From NCBI GenBank assembly GCA_002305505.1, contig DBRC01000076.1, positions 1-13,156 of the forward strand: DNA of 13,156 nt, in the 5' to 3' direction. This document shows positions 7,598-13,156 of the stretch, piece by piece. The position numbers were made by a program, and so were the translations under genes. The DNA is from Prevotella sp. UBA1378. GTDB lineage: Bacteria; Bacteroidota; Bacteroidia; Bacteroidales; Bacteroidaceae. The notes beneath the pieces were generated by a model. It did not search any database and was not told the origin of the DNA. It saw only the letters and a list, made by a program, of their open reading frames with translations. Position 1 is the first letter of the stretch. Every line of letters begins with the position of its first letter.

Positions 7598-7630
7598 GTT
7601 GCTCGATTCCAAAGTTTTACAGTACTTTTG
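7598..7630 (+). promoter_or_regulatory. Bacteroides-type promoter of the GH3 gene group
   Basis: TACTTTTG at 7623-7630 matches the -7 consensus TAnnTTTG, and GTTG at 7598-7601, 21 bp upstream, is one base off the -33 TTTG. The start would fall near 7637, giving a short AT-rich leader before the GH3 ATG at 7651. The downstream bases (TTTGCACT) match those after the sigma-gene promoter. It probably drives the four co-directional genes to 12994, since no other TAnnTTTG promoter was noticed in the gaps between them. Confidence 0.6.
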
Positions 7631-7650
7631 CACTCTAAATAATACCGCAA

Positions 7651-9165
7651 ATGAGCTTAACTCAGATAATAGGCAAGATATTCGTGCCGCGCCAGCACGA
7701 ACTGGAACGGCACGTGCATGAGGGCGAGGCGCTGCAACGCCGGGTGCTCAGCCATCTTGTCGGTTCGGCAAAAGATACGGAATACGGGCGCAAGCACCTG
7801 TTCGCCGCCGTAAAGGGCTACGACGATTTCTCGAAGTACGTACCCCTGAACACATACGAGGAACTGAAGCAGGACATCGACCGCATGCGCCAAGGCGACC
7901 GCGACGTACTGTGGCCAGGGCACGTGAAGTGGTACGCCAAGTCGTCGGGGACAACCAACGACAAGTCGAAGTTCATCCCCGTCAGTTCCGAAGGCCTGCA
8001 GAAGGTACACTATGCCGGAGGCTTCGACAGCGTGGCGCTCTACCTGCGCAACAATCCCGGAAGCCGCCTTTTCGACGGGCGCGCACTGATACTCGGCGGG
8101 AGCCATGCCTCCAACTACAACCAGCCCGGTTCGCTCGTGGGCGACCTCAGTGCCATCCTCATCGAGAACATCAACCCGCTGGCCAACCTTGTGCGCATAC
8201 CCAAGAAGTCGACCGCCCTGCTGGGCGACTTCGAAGAGAAGCGCGACCGCATCGCCCGCGAGGCCCTGCACAAGAACGTTACCAACATCAGCGGCGTGCC
8301 CTCATGGATGCTTTCCGTGCTCCACCGCGTGATGGAGCTGAGCGGCAAGCAGCACCTGGAGGAGGTGTGGCCCCACCTGGAAGTGTTCTTCCACGGAGGC
8401 GTGGCTTTCACCCCCTACCGCAAACAGTACGAGCAACTGATTACATCGCCGGGCATGCACTATATGGAGACCTATAATGCCAGCGAAGGCTTCTTCGGCT
8501 TGCAGGACGACCCGGCAGACCCGTCGATGCTGCTGATGCTCGACTACGGCGTGTTCTACGAGTTCATACCGATGGAGGAGTTCACGCAGGCCGGCACCCC
8601 ACGGAACGCCGTCCCCCTATGGGGCGTTGAGAAGAACAGGAACTACGCCATCGTCATCTCCACCGCGTGCGGGCTCTGGCGCTACATCCTGGGCGACACC
8701 GTGATGTTCACCTCGCTCAATCCCTACAAGTTCGTCATCACCGGCCGCACCAAGCATTTCATCAACGCCTTCGGCGAGGAGCTGATAATAGACAATGCCG
8801 AGAAAGGCCTTGCCTACGCTTGCGCGCAGACCGGAGCCGGGGTGAGCGAGTACACCGCAGCGCCGGTATTCATGGACGAGCGCGCCAAGTGCCGCCACCA
8901 GTGGCTCATCGAGTTTGCCAAGGAACCCGGCGACCTGCAGCAGTTCGCCGCACTGCTCGACGCCAAGCTGCAGGAAATCAACAGCGACTACGAGGCCAAG
9001 CGCTACAAGGACATCACGCTGCAGCACCTCGAAATCATAAAGGCACGCCCGCATCTCTTCAACGACTGGCTCAAGGCGAAGGGAAAGCTCGGCGGGCAGC
9101 ACAAGGTGCCGCGCCTTTGCAATAGCCGCGAGCACATCGAACAGCTGCTCAAGATGAACGGATGA
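7651..9165 (+). CDS. GH3-family acyl-adenylating / amido-synthetase-like protein
   Basis: This 504-aa protein belongs to the GH3 superfamily, named for plant auxin-responsive enzymes that activate a carboxylic acid with ATP and join it to an amino acid. Visible motifs of the adenylate-forming fold are the phosphate loop SSGTTNDKSK (98-107), the substrate/AMP motif YNASEG (275-280), GLWRYILGDTV (341-351, containing the ribose-binding Asp), and the hinge region ITGRTKHFINAFGEEL (363-378). All key residues appear intact, so it is probably active. It has no signal peptide or membrane segment and should be cytosolic. Its acid and amine substrates cannot be read from the sequence, and bacterial homologues are poorly characterised. 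It is first in a co-directional group, 25 bp before a lipoprotein gene. The start ATG is 20 bp after the -7 box. Confidence 0.92.
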   Translation: MSLTQIIGKIFVPRQHELERHVHEGEALQRRVLSHLVGSAKDTEYGRKHLFAAVKGYDDFSKYVPLNTYEELKQDIDRMRQGDRDVLWPGHVKWYAKSSGTTNDKSKFIPVSSEGLQKVHYAGGFDSVALYLRNNPGSRLFDGRALILGGSHASNYNQPGSLVGDLSAILIENINPLANLVRIPKKSTALLGDFEEKRDRIAREALHKNVTNISGVPSWMLSVLHRVMELSGKQHLEEVWPHLEVFFHGGVAFTPYRKQYEQLITSPGMHYMETYNASEGFFGLQDDPADPSMLLMLDYGVFYEFIPMEEFTQAGTPRNAVPLWGVEKNRNYAIVISTACGLWRYILGDTVMFTSLNPYKFVITGRTKHFINAFGEELIIDNAEKGLAYACAQTGAGVSEYTAAPVFMDERAKCRHQWLIEFAKEPGDLQQFAALLDAKLQEINSDYEAKRYKDITLQHLEIIKARPHLFNDWLKAKGKLGGQHKVPRLCNSREHIEQLLKMNG

Positions 9166-9176
9166 GCGGAGGACAT

Positions 9177-9182
9177 AAGGAG
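9177..9182 (+). promoter_or_regulatory. Ribosome-binding site that decides the lipoprotein start
   Basis: AAGGAG at 9177-9182 is a strong Shine-Dalgarno sequence 8 nt before the ATG at 9191. Strong sites are uncommon among the genes here. It rules out the GTG at 9182, which it overlaps, and favours 9191 over the ATG at 9218. Confidence 0.65.
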
Positions 9183-9190
9183 TGGACAAC

Positions 9191-11152
9191 ATGCGAAAAC
9201 ATCAATCAAGAGATAGAATGAGGACGGAAACCACGGCACTGCTGGGCAGCATTGCCTTCTTGTTGCTTTCCTCGTCCTGCGCACGGATGGGCAATCCCGA
9301 CGGCGGATGGTACGACGATGCGCCGCCCCGCGTGCTGGGCGCGTCGCCTGCCGACAAGGGCACCGGCGTGAAGACGAATAAGGTGACCATCTTTTTCGAC
9401 GAGTTCATCAAGCTCGAGGATGCCGCAAACAAAGTGGTCGTGTCGCCGCCACAGCTCGAGATGCCCGAGATTAAAACATCGGGGAAGAGAATCGTGGTGG
9501 AACTGAAAGACACACTGAAGGAGAATACCACGTATACCATCGACTTCAGCGATGCCATCAGCGACAACAACGAGGGCAACCCCATGGGCAACTATACCTA
9601 CACTTTTTCTACCGGGACGGAAATCGACACGCTCGAGGTATCGGGCTATGTGCTCGATGCAGCGAACCTCGAGCCCATCAAGGGCATTCTCGTAGGCCTG
9701 TACGACGACCTGTCGGATACGGCCTTTACAAGGAAACCGCTGATGCGCGTGTCGCGCACCGACAGCAGGGGGCACTTCGTGGTGCGCGGCATCAAGGAAG
9801 GCCGCTACCGCGTGTATGCCCTGCAGGATGCCGACGGCAACTACCTCTTCAACCAGAAAAGCGAGATGCTGGCCTACAGCCACGAGACGTTCAGCCCCGC
9901 CAGCCGCCCCGACATCCGGCAAGACACCATCTGGCGCGACTCGCTGCACATCGACTCCATCGCGCGCATTCCGTACATACACTATTACCCTGACGACATC
10001 GTGCTGCTCGCCTTCCAAGAGAAGCAAACCGACCGTTACCTGCTGAAAACCGAACGTACCGACGAGCGCAAGATAGGGTTCTTCTTCAGTTACGGCCATG
10101 CGCACCTGCCTGCCGTGAGGGGGCTCAACTTCGATGCCGCCGGCGCTTTTATCATAGAGCCCTCGCAGCAGCAGGACACCATATATTACTGGCTGCGCGA
10201 CACGGCGCTCATCAACCGCGACTCGCTGTCCCTCGAAGCGCAGTACTTCATGACCGACTCTTCCGGCGTGCTCGTGAGCAGGACCGACACCATCGAGGCG
10301 ATACCCAAGATGTCGTACGAACGGCGCACGAAGCTGAAGGAAAAGGAAATGGAGAAATGGCAGAAGGAACAGGAGAAGAAAAAAAAGCGCGGCGAGCCTT
10401 ACGACTCGGTGATGCCGCGCCCGCGCCTCGAGATGCAGCTGGCGGCCCCGTCGTCGCTCGACCCCGACAGGAGCATCTTCATCGAGGTACCCACGCCGCT
10501 GGTGCGCTGCGACACGGCGGCCATACACCTCTATTCGAAAATCGACTCGCTGTGGTACCGCTCGGCGTTCCACTTCAGCCGCGTAGAGGGAAAGCTGCGC
10601 CAGTACGAACTGGTGGCCGAATGGCGGCCCGGCGTTGAATACAGCCTGGAAATCGACTCGGCGGCCTTCGAGGATATCTACGGCGACGTGTCGGGGGCGA
10701 TGAAACAGGGCATCCGCGTGAGGCCGCTCGACGACTACGGCACGCTGGCCGTCAACCTGAGCGGCATAGCCGATACGGGCATCGTCGTGCAGCTGCTCAA
10801 CAGCTCGGATGCGGTAGTAAAGCAGGTGCGCGCCGAGGGCAGCACGGCCGGGCTCTATTACATCACCCCGGGGAAATACTACATGCGCGCCTTCGCCGAC
10901 ACCAACGGCAACAACCAATGGGACACGGGCGACTATGCCGCCGACCGACAGGCCGAGGCCGTATACTACTACCCGAAGGAAATCGACTGCAAGGCCAAGT
11001 GGGACCTGACGCTGGCATGGGACCTCACCGCCCGCAAGCGCAACCTGCAGAAGCCGGGAGCCATCACCAAGCAGAAACCCGACAAGGAGAAGAAGCTGCG
11101 CAACCGCAATGCCGACCGCGCAGCGCAGCTGGGAATCAAATACACAAGATAA
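9191..11152 (+). CDS. Lipoprotein with N-terminal Ig-like (SbsA/Big_5-type) domain
   Basis: This 653-aa envelope protein starts with a signal peptide whose hydrophobic core (about 17-26) leads to SSSC, with Cys30 as the likely lipidated residue; the lipobox is loose but acceptable. Residues about 44-142 form an Ig-like domain of the bacterial SbsA/Big_5 type (PRVLGASPADKGTGV, 46-60; TYTFSTG, 136-142). A prealbumin-like beta domain probably follows at about 148-213 (GHFVVRGIKEGRYRVYALQD). A highly charged Lys/Glu stretch occupies 377-401. Near the C-terminus a second beta module (about 516-595) contains DTNGNNQWDTGDY (570-582), which looks like a calcium-binding loop. The last 40 residues are strongly basic. 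No catalytic motif is seen. A structural, adhesive or envelope-assembly role is possible. The next gene also encodes an exported protein. Confidence 0.85.
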   Translation: MRKHQSRDRMRTETTALLGSIAFLLLSSSCARMGNPDGGWYDDAPPRVLGASPADKGTGVKTNKVTIFFDEFIKLEDAANKVVVSPPQLEMPEIKTSGKRIVVELKDTLKENTTYTIDFSDAISDNNEGNPMGNYTYTFSTGTEIDTLEVSGYVLDAANLEPIKGILVGLYDDLSDTAFTRKPLMRVSRTDSRGHFVVRGIKEGRYRVYALQDADGNYLFNQKSEMLAYSHETFSPASRPDIRQDTIWRDSLHIDSIARIPYIHYYPDDIVLLAFQEKQTDRYLLKTERTDERKIGFFFSYGHAHLPAVRGLNFDAAGAFIIEPSQQQDTIYYWLRDTALINRDSLSLEAQYFMTDSSGVLVSRTDTIEAIPKMSYERRTKLKEKEMEKWQKEQEKKKKRGEPYDSVMPRPRLEMQLAAPSSLDPDRSIFIEVPTPLVRCDTAAIHLYSKIDSLWYRSAFHFSRVEGKLRQYELVAEWRPGVEYSLEIDSAAFEDIYGDVSGAMKQGIRVRPLDDYGTLAVNLSGIADTGIVVQLLNSSDAVVKQVRAEGSTAGLYYITPGKYYMRAFADTNGNNQWDTGDYAADRQAEAVYYYPKEIDCKAKWDLTLAWDLTARKRNLQKPGAITKQKPDKEKKLRNRNADRAAQLGIKYTR

Positions 11153-11211
11153 CGGCAGCACCCGCCGGCAGCACGGCGCGGCAGAGCCCCTTACACTAAA
11201 AGAAAGAAAAG

Positions 11212-12063
11212 ATGAAGATAAAGAAGGACTTAAGAATGATGACACTGCTGCTTATCATGGCAGCACAGTTCCACGCCAGCCGCCATCCCTGGGCTACCAG
11301 CAGCGCGGCAGCGCAATGCGGTACGGAGAACACCGCCTTCAAACCGGGCGAGTTCCTGTATTACGACCTCCACTTCAACTGGAAGTTCATCTGGGTGAAG
11401 GTGGGCACAGCGTCGATGTCTACCGTCATGTCCACCTACAACGGCCAACCGGCCTACCGCACCAGCCTGATTACACGCGGCAACAACAAGCTCGACAATA
11501 TTTTCGTCATGCGCGACACGCTGCTCGCCTATTGCTCACAGGACCTCACGCCGCTCTACTTCAGGAAAGGCGCGCGCGAAGGGCGCCGCTACTACGTGGA
11601 CGAGATATGGTACAGCTACCCCAAGGGCAACTGCCACCTGAAGCAGCACCGCATAGAGGACGACGGCAACAGCGTATGGAAACAGTCGGAATACCAAGAC
11701 TGTATCTACGACATGATGAGCATCTTCCTGCGTGCGCGCAACTTCGACACCGAGGCACTGAAAGTGGGCGAGAACATCCCCATGCCCATCAGCGATGCCA
11801 AGCGGCTGAGCAACTCGTGGCTGAAATACCGCGGGAAGGAAAACTTCAAGATGGACGGCTCGGGCGAGAAATACCGCTGCCTCGTATTCTCGTTCTATGA
11901 GCGCGAGGACGGGAAGAACCATGAGCTGCTGCGCTTCTACGTCACCGACGACCAGAACCACATCCCCGTGCGGCTCGACATGTTCCTGTCCTTCGGCTCG
12001 GCCAAGGCCTTCCTGCGCGGCTATAAGGGCGTGCGCAGCCCCATGGCGTCGCGCATCAGATAA
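11212..12063 (+). CDS. Exported DUF3108-like protein
   Basis: This 283-aa protein has a basic N-terminus and a short hydrophobic segment (about 10-19), consistent with export, with cleavage most likely between residues 23 and 35. The mature part begins with the DUF3108 signature region: FKPGEFLYYDLHFNWKFIWV (43-62, key residues G46, E47, Y50 and the following beta strands) and GTASMST (65-71). It continues with repeated beta-strand patterns through 265 and four cysteines at 108, 141, 164 and 223 beside Cys36 near the signal cleavage zone. DUF3108 proteins are thought to be beta-rich periplasmic or outer-membrane-associated proteins of unknown function. It lies 59 bp after the Ig-like lipoprotein gene and 16 bp before the glutaminase gene, suggesting co-transcription. 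The family call is by motif memory. Confidence 0.8.
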   Translation: MKIKKDLRMMTLLLIMAAQFHASRHPWATSSAAAQCGTENTAFKPGEFLYYDLHFNWKFIWVKVGTASMSTVMSTYNGQPAYRTSLITRGNNKLDNIFVMRDTLLAYCSQDLTPLYFRKGAREGRRYYVDEIWYSYPKGNCHLKQHRIEDDGNSVWKQSEYQDCIYDMMSIFLRARNFDTEALKVGENIPMPISDAKRLSNSWLKYRGKENFKMDGSGEKYRCLVFSFYEREDGKNHELLRFYVTDDQNHIPVRLDMFLSFGSAKAFLRGYKGVRSPMASRIR

Positions 12064-12079
12064 AACCCTCCCTGCACCT

Positions 12080-12994
12080 ATGGACTACCAAGCCATCCTG
12101 GAAAGCATCTACAGCGAGATACAGCCTTTCGCCAAGCAGGGCAGCACTGCCGGATATATACCGGCACTGGCCGCCGTCGACCCCGACCAGTTCGGCATTT
12201 GCATCCAGACGCTCGAGGGGCCGGCCTACGAACTGGGCGCCGCCGGCACGCGCTTCTCCATCCAGAGCATCTCGAAGGTGTTTGCCCTCGCCATGGCACT
12301 GAGCCTCGAGGGCGACCGGCTCTGGCAGCGGATGGGCAGGGAGCCTTCAGGGTCGGCCTTCAACTCGCTGGTACAGCTGGAGGCCGAGCACGGCATCCCC
12401 CGCAACCCGTTCATCAATGCCGGGGCCATCGTAACGGCCGACATCCTCCTGTCGCACCTGCCCGGCGCCGAGGCCGCTTTCCTGCAATTCGTCAGGGGGC
12501 TGTGCGGCAGTGACACCGTCGGCTACAACCACGGCGCCGCCGCTTCCGAACAGGCCACGGGCTACCTCAACGCCGCCATCGCCAACCTGCTGAAGTATCA
12601 CCGCAATATCCACAACGACATCGCGCAGGTGCTCCGCTTCTATTTCCTGATGTGTTCCGTCGAGATGAGCTGCCGCGAACTGTCACGGGCGTTCCTGGCC
12701 TTTGCCAACCACCATGCGCCGTTCTCGTTCCCGGGCGCCGAGCTCTCGGCGTCGCAGGTGAAACGCATGAACGCCATCATGCAAACATGCGGTTTCTACG
12801 ACGAGGCCGGCGAGTTCTCCTACCTTGTCGGGCTACCTGGCAAGAGCGGTGTAGGCGGAGGCATCGCCGCCGTTTACCCCTCGCGCTACGCCGTGGCCGT
12901 ATGGAGCCCGCGCCTCAATGCCAAGGGCAACTCGGTCTTGGGGATGAAAGCACTGGAACTGCTGACCACCGAAACGCGCGAGTCAATATTCTGA
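12080..12994 (+). CDS. glsA: Glutaminase (serine-dependent, GlsA type)
   Basis: This 304-aa cytosolic enzyme hydrolyses L-glutamine to L-glutamate and ammonia. It has the serine beta-lactamase-like fold of bacterial glutaminases. The catalytic S-x-x-K is S63-ISK66 within FSIQSISKVF. Further family motifs are EPSGSAFNS (88-96), NPFINAGAI (109-117), YNHG (149-152), CSVEM (192-196) and the KSG-like segment GKSGVGGGIA (254-263). The length matches the family. The frame is open upstream to 11897, inside the DUF3108-like gene, but the ATG at 12080 gives the expected N-terminus (MDYQAILESIYSEI) and avoids a long overlap. No Shine-Dalgarno sequence is present. Such glutaminases can support nitrogen metabolism or acid tolerance via ammonia release. 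No glutamate decarboxylase or antiporter gene is within the window to point to the latter. Confidence 0.96.
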   Translation: MDYQAILESIYSEIQPFAKQGSTAGYIPALAAVDPDQFGICIQTLEGPAYELGAAGTRFSIQSISKVFALAMALSLEGDRLWQRMGREPSGSAFNSLVQLEAEHGIPRNPFINAGAIVTADILLSHLPGAEAAFLQFVRGLCGSDTVGYNHGAAASEQATGYLNAAIANLLKYHRNIHNDIAQVLRFYFLMCSVEMSCRELSRAFLAFANHHAPFSFPGAELSASQVKRMNAIMQTCGFYDEAGEFSYLVGLPGKSGVGGGIAAVYPSRYAVAVWSPRLNAKGNSVLGMKALELLTTETRESIF

Positions 12995-13117
12995 ACGCTC
13001 TCCCCGTTCCCGTTTTTTACCGCAAGCCCCCGTGGAACCGCACCGTGCCGGCGGGATAGGCTGCTCCCCGGGGGGCGGGTGTACTCCAACAGGCGGCACA
13101 AGGGGAAGCGCCCGGAT

Positions 13118-13156
13118 GATTTTTGGCCATTTTTCTGAGATTTTTGGCCAAAAATC
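13118..13156. repeat. Direct and inverted GATTTTTGGCCA repeat at the window end
   Basis: GATTTTTGGCCA occurs at 13118-13129 and 13139-13150, a 21-bp period. The second copy continues into a perfect 18-bp palindrome, GATTTTTGGCCAAAAATC (13139-13156). The first copy is also exactly complementary to 13145-13156, so a 12-bp stem with a 15-nt loop could form instead. It lies 123 bp past the glutaminase stop and might help end transcription, but it may equally be the start of a longer intergenic repeat cut by the window edge. The 12995-13117 stretch before it is GC-rich and holds nothing I recognise. Confidence 0.7.

Noticed and set aside
9206..11245. Minus-strand open frame (679 codons) antisense to the Ig-like lipoprotein gene
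   Set aside because: The plus strand has a strong ribosome-binding site, a signal peptide and an Ig-like domain. The minus frame shows none of these.
11897..12063. Gene fusion or frameshift linking the DUF3108-like protein and the glutaminase
   Set aside because: Both proteins are complete, with separate starts and stops and a 16-bp gap. The overlap is only an open shadow frame.
11897..12079. Upstream in-frame extension of the glutaminase by 61 codons
   Set aside because: It overlaps the DUF3108-like gene in another frame, has low-complexity content, and the ATG at 12080 yields the family-typical length.

Overview
The window looks like a chromosomal segment from a Gram-negative Bacteroidota bacterium, most likely a Bacteroidales species with a fairly GC-rich genome. 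Four things point there: an adjacent SusC/SusD outer-membrane pair, a FecR-type anti-sigma factor divergent from an ECF sigma factor, two Bacteroides-type promoters (TAnnTTTG -7 boxes), and mostly absent Shine-Dalgarno sequences. The genus cannot be fixed from the sequence alone.

Layout. Positions 1-346 hold no convincing gene but are structured. There are four 15-bp palindromes spaced exactly 22 bp apart (100-180), a cluster of TAACGG/ACGGAT words, and a long stem-loop (285-340) just beyond the susD-like stop codon. Positions 347-6754 on the minus strand carry, in transcription order, fecR-like, susC-like and susD-like genes. The SusC protein keeps an N-terminal STN signalling domain. The ECF sigma gene (6914-7537, plus strand) is divergent from fecR across a 159-bp AT-rich region. 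Together these four genes form a classic trans-envelope signalling and import unit: ligand binding at SusC/SusD is expected to be relayed through the STN domain to FecR, which controls the sigma factor. No hydrolase, peptidase or other PUL enzyme is encoded here, so the imported substrate is unknown.

Positions 7651-12994 on the plus strand hold a second co-directional group with short gaps (25, 59 and 16 bp) behind one good promoter. It encodes a GH3-family acyl-adenylating/amido-synthetase-like enzyme, a lipoprotein with an N-terminal Ig-like domain, an exported DUF3108-like protein, and a serine-dependent glutaminase (GlsA type). The first and last act on small molecules in the cytoplasm and the middle two are envelope proteins. 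Whether they share a pathway is not shown by the sequence. The window ends in a short repeat that includes a perfect 18-bp palindrome (13139-13156).

No wholly new system is evident. The least explained signals are the 22-bp phased palindrome array, the inverted GGGTAATTG pair in the sigma/anti-sigma intergenic region, and the GH3/lipoprotein/DUF3108/glutaminase gene group.
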